Position numbers and translations under genes: made by a program. The notes beneath the pieces are model-generated. The model searched no databases. It was given only the letters and a program-made list of their open reading frames with translations, and was not told the DNA's origin. 64,000 nucleotides of DNA. Origin: CAWACP01 sp963780655 (GTDB lineage: Bacteria; Acidobacteriota; Terriglobia; Bryobacterales; Bryobacteraceae). Positions within the stretch are counted from its first letter, which is position 1, and each line of letters starts with the position of its first letter. The stretch spans positions 124,001 to 188,000 of the forward strand of contig CAWACP010000005.1 of NCBI GenBank assembly GCA_963780655.1, read 5' to 3'. Below, piece after piece: positions 50,035 to 58,979 of the stretch.

Positions 50035-52221
50035 ATGAAAACACTGCATCGTGTTGCAGTCCTCGGCGCTGGGACCATGGGTTCCCGCATCGCCGCCCAC
50101 TTTGCGAATGCCGGCATCGCCTCCCTGCTGCTCGACATTGTCGTGCCCGATGCGCCTGATCGCAGCGCCGCCGCCGTGAAAGGCCGCGACACCGCCGCGA
50201 AGCAGAAGCCGGCCGCATTCTTCAGCGCCGCGGCCCTGCCGCTGGTGCAGGCCGGCAACTTTGAGGACCACCTCGGCGGCCTCGCCGAGTGCGACTGGAT
50301 CATCGAAGCGGTTACCGAGAATCTGGCCATCAAGCGCGATCTCTGGCGCCGCGTCGCCGCCGTGTGCCACCCCGGCGCGATCCTGTCCACGAATACCAGC
50401 GGCATACCGCTGGCACAGATCTCCGATGGCTTCGCGCCCGAATTCCGCCGCCGCTTCCTTGGGACGCATTTCTTCAACCCGCCTCGCTACCTGCACCTGC
50501 TCGAAATGATCCCCGGCGCTGACACCGATCCGGAGATCCTCACATTCGTCGAGGACTTCGCCGACCGCCGCCTGGGCAAGGGCGTCGTACGCTGCAAGGA
50601 CACGCCGAACTTCATCGCCAATCGCATCGGCTCATTCCTGGCCGGCACCATCCTTAAATACATGGTCGAGTGCGGCTTCAGCGTCGAGGAAGTTGACGCC
50701 CTCACCGGCCCGCTGATCGGCCTTCCCAACAGCGCCAGTTTCCGCCTGCTCGATATTGTCGGCCTCGACGTGTGGGCGTTCGTCGGTTCCAACCTTTACG
50801 GCGCCGTCCCCGAAGATCCGTGGCGCGACCGCTTCCTGCCCGCCGCGTTCCAGCGCGAGATGCTCGACCGCAAGTGGATCGGGGAGAAGGCCGGCCAGGG
50901 CTTCTACAAGCGCATCGGTCCCAACCGCGAGATCCACGTCATCGACTGGCACACGCTCGAGTATCATTCGCTCTCCAAACCGAAGTTCGCCATCGCCGAG
51001 CACGCGAAACAGATAGACGACCTGCACATGCGCCTGCGCCTGCTGGTCAACGCCGAAGACCGCGCCGGCCGTTTCCTCCGGTCCGTCTTCACCGACCTGA
51101 TCGCCTACTCCTCCGAGCGCATCCCGGAAATCGCCGACTATACCTGGCAAATCGATCGCGCGATGCGCTGGGGCTATGGGCACAAGCTCGGGCCATTTGA
51201 ACTGGCCGAGGTCCTCGACTTCCCGCATCCCAAACTGGACGTCCCGCCTGAGCGCCCGGGCATTATCATCCTCGGCGACGTCAAACGGTCTGGCGGCATC
51301 GTCCAGCAGAACAACGGCGCATCGCTCGTCGATCTCGGCGATGGCGTTCTCTGCGTGGAGTTCCACAGCAAGCTGAACACGCTGGCGGAAGATGCGCTCT
51401 CCATGATCCACGCCGGACTGGCGCAGCTCGAATCGTCGTTCTACGCGCTGGTCATCGGAAATCAGGCCGACCATTTCAGCGCCGGTGCGAACCTCATGAT
51501 GGTGCTGCTCGCCGCGCAGGAAGGCGAATGGGACGAGCTGAACGAGATGGTCACGCGTTTCCAGCAGATGAACATGGCCATCAAATATGCGGCGAAACCC
51601 GTAGTGGTGGCGCCGTTCGGCCAGACGCTGGGAGGCGGCTGCGAGATCACCCTGCACGCACCGCGAGTGCAGGCTTCGGCCGAGACATACATGGGCCTCG
51701 TGGAGGCAGGGGTTGGGCTGATCCCGGCCGGCGGCGGCTGCAAGGAGATGCTGCTGCGGCTCGGCGATGCGCGCAGGGCTTTCGAGCTGATCGGATACGC
51801 GAAGGTCTCCGGCAGCGCTTGCGAGGCGCGCGATCTGGGCTTCCTCCGCCCTGGCGACGCCATCTCCATGAACCCCGAGCGGCTCATCGGCGACGCGAAG
51901 GCTCTGGCGCGTTCGCTGGTGGACGGGTACGCCGCGCCGGCGCAAGGGGGCGTGAAGGTGAGCGGCAATGGAGCCTACGCGCCTCTGAAACTGGGCGTCT
52001 GGACCGCGCAGCAGGGGCATTTCATCAGCGATTACGACGCGGTAATCGGCGAGAAGCTGGCGTACGTCTTAAGTGGGGGACGTCTTACGGGAGAGCAAAC
52101 CGTGTCCGAACAATACCTGCTCGATCTGGAGCGCGAAGCTTTCCTGAGCCTCTGCGGCAATGCCAAAACGCAGGAGCGCATGGCGCACACGCTTAAAACC
52201 GGCAAGCCGCTGAGGAACTGA
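50035..52221 (+). CDS. fadB: 3-hydroxyacyl-CoA dehydrogenase / enoyl-CoA hydratase (FadB-like)
   Basis: 728 residues. The NAD-binding domain is first (VAVLGAGTMGSRIAAHFANA; NTSGIPL; GTHFFNPPRYLHLLE; DTPNFIANRIGSF), followed by the C-terminal dehydrogenase helices, and the hydratase domain last (about 430-620: SAGANLMMVLLA, FGQTLGGGCEITLHAPR, MGLVEAGVGLIPAGGGCKEM). The order is the reverse of E. coli FadB. It carries out the second and third steps of beta-oxidation. First gene of an operon with the thiolase, the acyl-CoA dehydrogenase and a small kinase. Confidence 0.93.
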   Translation: MKTLHRVAVLGAGTMGSRIAAHFANAGIASLLLDIVVPDAPDRSAAAVKGRDTAAKQKPAAFFSAAALPLVQAGNFEDHLGGLAECDWIIEAVTENLAIKRDLWRRVAAVCHPGAILSTNTSGIPLAQISDGFAPEFRRRFLGTHFFNPPRYLHLLEMIPGADTDPEILTFVEDFADRRLGKGVVRCKDTPNFIANRIGSFLAGTILKYMVECGFSVEEVDALTGPLIGLPNSASFRLLDIVGLDVWAFVGSNLYGAVPEDPWRDRFLPAAFQREMLDRKWIGEKAGQGFYKRIGPNREIHVIDWHTLEYHSLSKPKFAIAEHAKQIDDLHMRLRLLVNAEDRAGRFLRSVFTDLIAYSSERIPEIADYTWQIDRAMRWGYGHKLGPFELAEVLDFPHPKLDVPPERPGIIILGDVKRSGGIVQQNNGASLVDLGDGVLCVEFHSKLNTLAEDALSMIHAGLAQLESSFYALVIGNQADHFSAGANLMMVLLAAQEGEWDELNEMVTRFQQMNMAIKYAAKPVVVAPFGQTLGGGCEITLHAPRVQASAETYMGLVEAGVGLIPAGGGCKEMLLRLGDARRAFELIGYAKVSGSACEARDLGFLRPGDAISMNPERLIGDAKALARSLVDGYAAPAQGGVKVSGNGAYAPLKLGVWTAQQGHFISDYDAVIGEKLAYVLSGGRLTGEQTVSEQYLLDLEREAFLSLCGNAKTQERMAHTLKTGKPLRN

Positions 52222-52230
52222 TCCGGCGCT

Positions 52231-52293
52231 GCAGGCTGAAAGCCTGCTCTACCGTCGCTGCCCGGTCCGTAGTAGAGCAGGCTTTCAGCCTGC
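52231..52293 (+). repeat. Repeat C copy 4
   Basis: GCAGGCTgaaAGCCTGCTCTAC, spacer, GTAGAGCAGGCTTTCAGCC followed by TGC: the most complete copy. It sits between fadB and the thiolase gene within the operon and may act on transcript stability. Confidence 0.9.
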
Positions 52294-52311
52294 ACGTAAC
52301 TGAAGGAGTTT

Positions 52312-53499
52312 ATGGCCGAAGCTTTCATCATCGATTGCCTCCGTACGCCGGTCGGAAAAGCTCCGCGCGGAGCGCTCTGCAACACGCGGCCTGACGACCT
52401 GGCCGCCACCGTGATCCGCGCATTGCTCGAACGCCATCCCGAAGTCGCCGCGTCCGAAGTGGACGACGTGATTCTCGGCTGCGCCATGCCCGAAGCCGAA
52501 TCGGGGGCCAACATGGCTCGCATCGCAGCGCTGCGGGCCGGCCTGCCTGACACGGTTCCAGGCGTCACCATCAACCGCTTTTGCGCTTCAGGATTGCAGT
52601 CCATAGCCATGGCCGCCGAGCGCATCCGGGGCGGCGGAGCGGATATTATCGTGGCCGGCGGCGCGGAGTCCATGAGCCTGCTGCCCTTCGGCGGGAACCG
52701 CTTCTCGCCGAATCCATGGCTGGTGGACAACTATCCGGAGGTCTACATGTCCATGGGGCTCACCGCCGAGCAGCTCCAACGGAAGTACGGCATCAGCCGC
52801 GAGGATCAGGACGCGTTCGCTTATCGCAGCCATCAGAACGCTTTGCGCGCGCAGTCCGAGGGCCGCTTCGATGAAGAGCTGGTCTCGGTGGAAGTGGAAA
52901 CCACGTCGCTCAACGGCAACGGCTCGAAGCCCGTCACGCAGAAGTCGGCGCTTCAGCGCGATGAAGGCCCGCGCGCCGACACCTCACCCGAAGCGCTGGC
53001 AAAGCTGAAGCCCGCCTTCATGGCCGACGGCACGGTGACCGCCGGCAACTCTTCGCAGACCAGTGACGGCGCCGCGGCCGCACTGGTGGTGTCCGAGAAG
53101 AAGGCGCGCGAGCTCGGCCTGAAACCAATGGCGCGCTTCGTCAGCTACGCTGTCACGGGCGTGCCGCCGGAGATTATGGGCATTGGTCCGGTGAAGGCCA
53201 TCCCAAAGGCGCTCGCGATGGCCGGCCTGACGCTGGCCGATATCGGCGTCATCGAACTGAACGAGGCGTTCGCGGTACAGGCGCTGGCGGTGATCCGCAA
53301 CGCCGAGCTACCGATGGATCGGCTCAACGTAAACGGCGGCGCCATTGCCCTGGGCCACCCGCTCGGCTGCACCGGAGCGAAGCTGACGGCCACCATTCTT
53401 CGCGAGATGCCGCGCCGCAACGCCCGCTACGGTATGGTGACCATGTGCGTCGGCGGTGGCCAGGGCGCTGCCGGAATATTCGAAAGGAGCTCGTTGTAG
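52312..53499 (+). CDS. fadA: Acetyl-CoA acyltransferase (thiolase)
   Basis: 395 residues. The acylated cysteine is in NRFCASGLQSIAM, the GHPLGCTGAKL and NEAFAVQALAV blocks hold the catalytic His, and MCVGGGQGAAGIFE is the C-terminal glycine-rich signature with the second Cys. AAGGAG precedes the ATG closely. It performs the final thiolytic step of beta-oxidation. Its TAG stop codon (53497-53499) belongs to a half repeat C that follows. Confidence 0.95.
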   Translation: MAEAFIIDCLRTPVGKAPRGALCNTRPDDLAATVIRALLERHPEVAASEVDDVILGCAMPEAESGANMARIAALRAGLPDTVPGVTINRFCASGLQSIAMAAERIRGGGADIIVAGGAESMSLLPFGGNRFSPNPWLVDNYPEVYMSMGLTAEQLQRKYGISREDQDAFAYRSHQNALRAQSEGRFDEELVSVEVETTSLNGNGSKPVTQKSALQRDEGPRADTSPEALAKLKPAFMADGTVTAGNSSQTSDGAAAALVVSEKKARELGLKPMARFVSYAVTGVPPEIMGIGPVKAIPKALAMAGLTLADIGVIELNEAFAVQALAVIRNAELPMDRLNVNGGAIALGHPLGCTGAKLTATILREMPRRNARYGMVTMCVGGGQGAAGIFERSSL

Positions 53500-53517
53500 A
53501 GTAGGCTTTCAGCCTGC
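53496..53517 (+). repeat. Repeat C half element at the thiolase stop
   Basis: gtagagtaggctttcagcct plus gc matches one arm of repeat C with one change. The thiolase stop lies inside it, and an AAAGGAG sequence lies just before it, 36 bases from the next start codon. Confidence 0.8.
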
Positions 53518-53525
53518 GACTCACT

Positions 53526-55292
53526 ATGGCCACGACATCCCCATCGCTCAAATCGCTCGGAGGCGGCTTCCTGCTCGAACCCGCCCGCGCCGAAAACATG
53601 TTCACTCCCGAGGATTTCACCGACGAGCACCGCGCCATCGCCCGCACCACCGAGGAGTTCTGGAACAACGATGTCGTCCCCAACCTCGATCGCATCCAGC
53701 ATCAGGAACCCGGCGTAGCCGTGTCGGTGTTGCGCAAATCGGCTGAGCTGGGCCTCACCGCGGCCATCGTCCCCGAAGAGTACGGCGGCATGGAGATGGA
53801 CCTGGCATCGGCCATGATCATCGCGCAGGGGCTGGCGAAGGATGGGTCCTACGCGGCCTGGCACGGCGCGCAGGCGGGCATCGGCACGTGGCCGCTGCTG
53901 CTGTTCGGTACGGAAGAGCAAAAGCGCCGGTACCTGCCGAAGCTGGCCGGCGGAGAATGGGTGGCCGCGTATTGCCTGAGCGAGCCGCAGGCGGGTTCGG
54001 ATGCGCTCGCCGCGCGCACCCGAGCGGACCTCAACCCCGCAGGCACGCACTACATCCTCAACGGCCAGAAGATGTGGATCACCAACGGCGGCGCCGCGGA
54101 CCTGTACACCGTGTTCGCGAAGATCGGCGGCGAGAAGTTCACGGCGTTCCTGGTGGAGCGCAGCTTTCCCGGCGTGCGGCCCGGCGCGGAAGAAAAGAAG
54201 ATGGGCATCAAGGGCAGCTCCACCACGCCCGTGTTCTTCGACAACGTCGCCGTACCCGTGGAAAACCTGCTCGGCGAAATCGGCCGCGGCCATATCATCG
54301 CGTTCAATATCCTCAACCTCGGCCGGCTGAAGCTGGGTCCGTTTGCGATCGGCGGCGCGAAGGAGGTTCTTCGCGTTTCGATCAGGTACGCACAGGATCG
54401 TAAGGCGTTCGGGCACGCCATCGCCGATTTCGGCCTGATCCGCCACAAGCTGGCCGAGATGGCTGTCCGGATCTATGCCACCGAGTGCATGACGTGGCGC
54501 ACGGTCGGCCTGGTTCAGAACGGTGGGGCGGGCCCCCGGCCTGCGGCGGGCGCCTCGCCCGCCTCAGCGTTCGACGCGGCCTCGCTCATGCACTCCGCCG
54601 AAGAGTTCGCCGCCGAGTGCTCTTACGTGAAGATCTTCGCGTCGGAAATGCTCGACTATGTCGTTGACGAAGGAGTCCAGATCCACGGCGGCTACGGCTA
54701 CCATCAGGACTACGCCGTCGAGCACGCCTACCGCGATTCGCGCATCAATCGCATCTTCGAAGGGACGAACGAAATCAACCGGCTGCTCGCCACCGGGATG
54801 CTTTTGAAACGCGCCCAGCGCGGCCAGTTGCCGCTGGTAGAAGCCGTGAAGCGCCTGCAGAACGAGCTTCTGGGGGGCCAAAGCTCGCAAGCCGGCTCGG
54901 ACGACGCCCGCGTAGTTGAGAACGCGAAGAAGACCGCCCTGTTCTCGCTCGGCATCGCCTACCAGAAATTCTTCAACGATCTCGAAAATCAGCAGGAGGT
55001 GCTGGCGGCCATCACCGATATTGCGATGAACGCGTACGTGATGGAGTCGTGCGTGCTTCGCGCGCAGAAGGTGGGCGACAAAGGCGGCCTCGCCAGGAAC
55101 ATGACCGCGGTGTTCCTGCACGAAGCTCTGGACATCGTGGAACGCTCGGCACGCAAGGTGCTTGCCGCCTGTTCGGAAGGCGATGCGCTGCGCATGAATC
55201 TATCCATCCTGAAGCGATTCACGAAGGCCGACCCGGTCAACTCCATCGGGCTGCGGCGCGAAATCGCCGAACGTATTCTCGCCGGCCGATGA
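53526..55292 (+). CDS. Acyl-CoA dehydrogenase with in-frame repeat insertion
   Basis: 588 residues, the long type with a C-terminal extension as in VLCAD-like enzymes. GMEMDLASAMIIAQGLA, YCLSEPQAGSDA, KMWITNGGAADLYTVFAKI, VQIHGGYGYHQDYAVE and IFEGTNEINRLL are family signatures. It performs the first beta-oxidation step. Between the helices VGLVQ and AEEFAAECS the residues NGGAGPRPAAGASPAS are encoded by a repeat-D sequence (54522-54565). No ribosome site is close to the ATG, so translation probably depends on the thiolase gene. Confidence 0.93.
   Translation: MATTSPSLKSLGGGFLLEPARAENMFTPEDFTDEHRAIARTTEEFWNNDVVPNLDRIQHQEPGVAVSVLRKSAELGLTAAIVPEEYGGMEMDLASAMIIAQGLAKDGSYAAWHGAQAGIGTWPLLLFGTEEQKRRYLPKLAGGEWVAAYCLSEPQAGSDALAARTRADLNPAGTHYILNGQKMWITNGGAADLYTVFAKIGGEKFTAFLVERSFPGVRPGAEEKKMGIKGSSTTPVFFDNVAVPVENLLGEIGRGHIIAFNILNLGRLKLGPFAIGGAKEVLRVSIRYAQDRKAFGHAIADFGLIRHKLAEMAVRIYATECMTWRTVGLVQNGGAGPRPAAGASPASAFDAASLMHSAEEFAAECSYVKIFASEMLDYVVDEGVQIHGGYGYHQDYAVEHAYRDSRINRIFEGTNEINRLLATGMLLKRAQRGQLPLVEAVKRLQNELLGGQSSQAGSDDARVVENAKKTALFSLGIAYQKFFNDLENQQEVLAAITDIAMNAYVMESCVLRAQKVGDKGGLARNMTAVFLHEALDIVERSARKVLAACSEGDALRMNLSILKRFTKADPVNSIGLRREIAERILAGR
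54522..54565 (+). repeat. Repeat D copy inside the acyl-CoA dehydrogenase gene
   Basis: ggtggggcgggcccccggcc followed by tgcggcgggcgcctcgcccg is similar to the arms of the repeat at 62985-63083. It keeps the reading frame and encodes Gly/Ala/Pro-rich linker residues at a loop where homologues vary. Confidence 0.75.
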
Positions 55293-55723
55293 AGCTGATC
55301 GTTCTGGTCGGCCTGCCCGGCTCGGGCAAGTCGGCCTGGGCGGCGCGCCAGCCGTTCAGGGCGTTGTCGTCGGATGATACGCGCCTGCTTCTTGCCGATG
55401 ATCCGACGGTCCAGATCATCCACCGGCGAGTGTTCGCGACGATCCGCTATCTGGCGCGGCAACGCATGGAGCTGAAGCGGCCGATCACGTGCATTGACGC
55501 GACCAACCTCACGCGCTGGGAGCGCCGGCAGTGGATCCGCCTCGCCGACGCGGTGGACGCCGTGCCCGAAGCAGTCTTCTTCGACACGCCGCTGGAGGTG
55601 TGCCTCGAGCGCAACCGCGGCCGCACGCGCGTGGTACCGGAAGAGGTGGTCCGCGAAATGGCCTCACGCCTCGAACCGCCGGCGGTTCAGGAGGGATTCA
55701 TGCGCGTCGTCACGCTGCGGTGA
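55289..55723 (+). CDS. Small P-loop kinase-like ATPase
   Basis: 144 residues from the ATG that overlaps the previous stop (ATGA). Walker A GLPGSGKS at 8-15, a second acidic site CIDATNLTRWERRQW, a LID-like LERNRGRTRVVPEEVV. The pattern is that of the AAA_33 / polynucleotide-kinase-like group. The substrate is unknown; it ends the beta-oxidation operon. Confidence 0.85.
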   Translation: MKLIVLVGLPGSGKSAWAARQPFRALSSDDTRLLLADDPTVQIIHRRVFATIRYLARQRMELKRPITCIDATNLTRWERRQWIRLADAVDAVPEAVFFDTPLEVCLERNRGRTRVVPEEVVREMASRLEPPAVQEGFMRVVTLR

Positions 55724-55748
55724 GTTGGAACAGTCCCATCGCAAGGGC

Positions 55749-57200
55749 TCAAGAACTGATTTCCGTTCGAGGCAGTCGCTGGAAGCTCTTCGAGTCGAGA
55801 ATGGAATGGGCTCGTTCCCAGTCATAATTCGACCTCCAACTATAAAGTGCCGCCGAGATGTCGTTCCACAGAGGCCGGTCCCGGCCGTCTGCTCGGCGTG
55901 CGTATTCTTGAGCGTACGAAGCTAGGGCACGACCCCATTCCTGACTTTTTAGGGATCCCGGTTTTCTTTCTGAAATATTTAAGTATTGTTCCTCGAACGC
56001 CTTCCCGCTACGGACGCTCGCCCAATCAGCCGCGCGCACACGGGTGCCTGAGAACCCATGGGCTTCGTCGATTCGTGCAGCAACCTCTGCCAGTTCGTTC
56101 GCAGTAAAGTTTGCAAATTCGAAATCAGGCCGATGTGCCGCGACCGAACCGATCACACAATCATCCTTTACGAGTTTACGCACCGCCTTTTCGTTCGGCG
56201 CGTTGTCGAGATCAAACCAAATAATGCTAAACCGCCTGAGCGCTCGGTCCTGGCGCAGCATATCGCTCAAATTGATGACCGCATTCCCCCTCCCAGCGAC
56301 GATGGATCCCTTGAGGTTAACAACCTCAATCGCAACTTTGGCCGCTTCGGGCATCATTTCATTAACGAAGCCGAGTTCCGTATCGCCCCCTACGTACCAC
56401 CGAACCGCGCTGCCGGTGAAAAGACCAAAGCGGTATGCGACATATGGTTTCGACTTGAGTTCGTCATCAAGTGGACGCTCCGACCCGAAAGCTCTCGTGC
56501 GGCTGCCCAGGACCCAACGCCCAAAGGCCTGGTCCTCCTCAAGCCACTGGATCCCGTGAGCATCCTCAAAGGCGCGCCAGATGACTTCGGCGATATGTCG
56601 TAGCCACAGTGCGCCGGAGAGACGGCCCCGTACTTTGCTTCGCGCGTCCCACGTCGAAACACGCAGGAGGACATAAAGCTCGGCATTATCGTCCACTACT
56701 GCTGCATCTCGGCGCAATGACTCATGAATCCGCCGCCATTTATCGCAATCGAGTTGCTTGATGAAGGCCAGCGCGTTTTGGCGATAGCCTTCCAATACGC
56801 CCCTGTGCTGCTGTTCGTTCACTCCGCCTCCCAGAGTCATCCAATCAACTATTCGAGGCCAGTAAATCGGTTCGAACAGAATCGCCAGATCGGCCGCCGC
56901 ATTCCCGTCCATTGATTTTGCCGTCGCTTGGCGCTCACGGACTTCTTGCCGACTCAGTCGCTTTTGCGGAGCCGCTGAGTATCCCGTCCGCAAAAGCTGC
57001 CAAAGCGGATACATCCGAAACGGGTGGAAGAGGGGGTTCCCGCCGTAGTCGGTTCCGTCGGTGTTAAGCCAACAAGGCTCACAAATATCTCTTGCACGTT
57101 CTTCGAGTGCAGGCGACAAACCTCTCTCCCGAGAAAAGGTGATGAGATCCCGCGCCGTAAGCAATCGATTCTGCTGTAGGAGTTCGAGGTTCCGCACCAT
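55749..57200 (-). CDS. Unknown protein of lower GC, possible acquired gene
   Basis: 483 residues from the ATG at 57200, which has AAGGA 6 bases upstream; ATG 57233 or TTG 57245 would add 11-15 residues. No family is recognised. Features: an N-terminal helical part (LLTARDLITFSRERG), CEPCWLNTDG, a buried strand RFSIIWFDLDNAPNEKAV with an acidic D-x-D end, PDFEFANFTANELAEVAARI, and a C-terminal WGRALASYAQEYARR. The strand-plus-acidic pattern is faintly TOPRIM/nuclease-like, but this is a guess. The DNA is visibly less GC-rich than its neighbours, suggesting transfer. It lies downstream of the ku operon on the same strand. Confidence 0.7.
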   Translation of the reverse strand: MVRNLELLQQNRLLTARDLITFSRERGLSPALEERARDICEPCWLNTDGTDYGGNPLFHPFRMYPLWQLLRTGYSAAPQKRLSRQEVRERQATAKSMDGNAAADLAILFEPIYWPRIVDWMTLGGGVNEQQHRGVLEGYRQNALAFIKQLDCDKWRRIHESLRRDAAVVDDNAELYVLLRVSTWDARSKVRGRLSGALWLRHIAEVIWRAFEDAHGIQWLEEDQAFGRWVLGSRTRAFGSERPLDDELKSKPYVAYRFGLFTGSAVRWYVGGDTELGFVNEMMPEAAKVAIEVVNLKGSIVAGRGNAVINLSDMLRQDRALRRFSIIWFDLDNAPNEKAVRKLVKDDCVIGSVAAHRPDFEFANFTANELAEVAARIDEAHGFSGTRVRAADWASVRSGKAFEEQYLNISERKPGSLKSQEWGRALASYAQEYARRADGRDRPLWNDISAALYSWRSNYDWERAHSILDSKSFQRLPRTEISS

Positions 57201-57398
57201 TTGTGTCCTTGTACTGGCTAAGCACCGACACATCTTCTTCTTCAAGCACTGGCATCAGACAATCAGCATACGAAAGCTCTCATGCGACGGCGATTCGCGG
57301 TCTGCCAGCAGGATGCGTCGCGGATCACTCGTAAGAGGACGAGTTCGTCTAAGCAGCCAAAAGGCCCACTGTGTAAAGGATCTTAACGGATGCGGTAA

Positions 57399-57578
57399 TC
57401 ATCGCCCGCGGATATCGGCGATGAACTCATCGACAGACGAATAACCCAGTTCGGAAAAGCGCTCGCCGCAGTGGCTCTTCCATTTGGCAAGATCGAGTTT
57501 CGTTGGTAGGACCACCGATCCCTCTTCTGCCTCGTTCGGTCGGGGAGCTTGTTCGCAGTCGTTCTCGCTTTCCTTCAC
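57399..57578 (-). CDS. 59-residue ORF coupled to ku
   Basis: Starts at GTG 8 bases after the ku stop, with GAGGG about 4 bases upstream overlapping the ku end. The protein is acidic at first (KESENDCEQAPRPNEAEEGS) and ends WKSHCGERFSELGYSSVDEF. It is too short to have been called by length alone. No family is known; it could be a small Ku partner or chance. Confidence 0.4.
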   Translation of the reverse strand: MKESENDCEQAPRPNEAEEGSVVLPTKLDLAKWKSHCGERFSELGYSSVDEFIADIRGR

Positions 57579-57585
57579 GAAACCC

Positions 57586-58452
57586 TCACCCGGTAGCTGA
57601 CCGCTTCCTCGCGCCGCCGCGCGTGCGCTTCCCCGGCTCGGATGCAGCCGCCTCGTCGATCTGCGTTACCTCCGCGATGCCCGCCGGCTTCTTCGCGATC
57701 AGCAGGCTCTGCTTCAGCGCTTCCATGATGTCGATCACGCGCGCGGTTTCCGGCTCCGGCGGCGCCACCACCTCGCGACCCTGTACCTTCGCGTCGATCA
57801 TGGCCTGCAGGTTGTCCCGATACGAATCCCGGTACTTGTCGGGCTGGAACTCGGCCGAAAGCGATTCGATCAGCATGGTGGCAAGCTGCAATTCCTTGTC
57901 CTTCACCAGCGAGGTATCGGTGCGGAACTCTTCCACCTTGCGCACCTCATGCGCGTAGTACATGGTGTGCATCATCAGCCCATTCGGCCCGGGCCGGAAC
58001 AGCGCGATGTGCTCGCGGTTGTGCATGGTGATCTTCGCCACGCCGGTGTATCCGGTGCGCCGCAGCGCCTCGTAGAGCAGCGCATACGGCCGCTCGCCGG
58101 CGTCGTCGGGCGCCATATAGTAGGAGCTTTCAAAATAGACCGGGTCCACTTCGGTCGATTTCACGAACTCGAGGATCTCCATCGTCTTCGCGCTCGGGGG
58201 CGCCATGCGCTTGATCTCTTCGTCGTCGATCACGACGTAACGGTCTTTTTCGTACTCGAATCCCTTGACAATGTCGCTGCGCGGAATCGGCTTGTCCTCG
58301 GCCTGGCAGTAAAGCACCTGCTTCACGCGGCTGTTGTCTTCTTTGTGGAGTTGATTGAAGCTGATGGATTCGCCCCGCGCCGCCGTGTACAGCTTTACCG
58401 GGAACGATACCAGACCGAACGTGACATGACCTTTCCAGACCGTGCTTGCCAT
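57586..58452 (-). CDS. ku: Ku protein, non-homologous end joining
   Basis: 288 residues of bacterial Ku: MASTVWKGHVTFGLVSFPVK, ISFNQLHKEDNSRVKQVLYC, ESSYYMAPDDAGERPYALL, and LATMLIESLSAEFQPDKYRD. The C-terminal tail (GKRTRGGARKRSATG) is basic, as in DNA-bridging Ku tails. It binds double-strand DNA ends and recruits the ligase LigD, which is not in the window. A 59-codon ORF follows immediately. Confidence 0.95.
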   Translation of the reverse strand: MASTVWKGHVTFGLVSFPVKLYTAARGESISFNQLHKEDNSRVKQVLYCQAEDKPIPRSDIVKGFEYEKDRYVVIDDEEIKRMAPPSAKTMEILEFVKSTEVDPVYFESSYYMAPDDAGERPYALLYEALRRTGYTGVAKITMHNREHIALFRPGPNGLMMHTMYYAHEVRKVEEFRTDTSLVKDKELQLATMLIESLSAEFQPDKYRDSYRDNLQAMIDAKVQGREVVAPPEPETARVIDIMEALKQSLLIAKKPAGIAEVTQIDEAAASEPGKRTRGGARKRSATG

Positions 58453-58582
58453 AGATCCTCTCTGCCGGGCCGCCGAAGCGCGCCTGACCAGAATACCCCT
58501 GAACGCAAAACGTTTTCAAGCACTTCTGGTTGGGAAGGTTGGGAAGACATCGGAGCCCATTGTAATTGTGGCTTCAGCGGCC

Positions 58583-58636
58583 TGTACTACTACATCGCAG
58601 AATCATCGCAGACCGCGAAGAATCTTCATCCCCGTG
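58583..58636 (+). repeat. Repeat E copy 2
   Basis: Matches 7947-8000 through tgtactactacatcgcagaa and gaatctt, with small differences. It directly precedes repeat A copy 3. Confidence 0.8.
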
Positions 58637-58719
58637 GGGCAGACGATCGGGTTTTGTCGTCTGCCGTTGCCCGGGCACTCGAACAGGCAGACGACATAAA
58701 CCGATCGTCTGCCCCACAG
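58631..58719 (-). repeat. Repeat A copy 3, inverted orientation
   Basis: Same double hairpin as at 8083 and 22605 but with the asymmetric centre (gttgcccgggcactcgaac) reversed. It lies between ku and the FmdB gene. Confidence 0.9.
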
Positions 58720-58727
58720 GCTGCGCG

Positions 58728-58952
58728 TTAATTCAAGCCGCAGAGGCCCGGCGTCGGACAGCGGCCGCCCGCGCACGGCGGCAAATCCGAGCCTTTGCTC
58801 TTCGCCGTACCGGCGTGCGCCGCGAACGTCGAGAGTTCAGTCCGCAGGTGCGATTTCCCGCACGACGGACAGGCGATCTCGTCGCCCTGGCGTCTCACCA
58901 GCTTCTCGAACTTCGTTCCACAGTCCTGGCAACTGTACTCGTAAATAGGCAT
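58728..58952 (-). CDS. FmdB-family zinc-ribbon protein
   Basis: 74 residues: MPIYEYSCQDCGTKFEKLVR, then IACPSCGKSHLRTELSTFAA. Two CxxC pairs bind zinc. These small proteins are thought to be regulators or RNA/ribosome-linked; none is well studied. The tail PPCAGGRCPTPGLCG holds three more cysteines. It precedes repeat A copy 3. Confidence 0.92.
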   Translation of the reverse strand: MPIYEYSCQDCGTKFEKLVRRQGDEIACPSCGKSHLRTELSTFAAHAGTAKSKGSDLPPCAGGRCPTPGLCGLN

Positions 58953-58979
58953 GATTGCTCTCCGGTCGCTATCCTGATT

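Noticed and set aside
50632..52020. 462-codon minus-strand frame
   Set aside because: Shadow of fadB; no coherent domains.
27126..58720. Dispersed hairpin repeats as a CRISPR array
   Set aside because: Copies are kilobases apart, palindromic throughout, and lack regular spacers; no cas genes are present.
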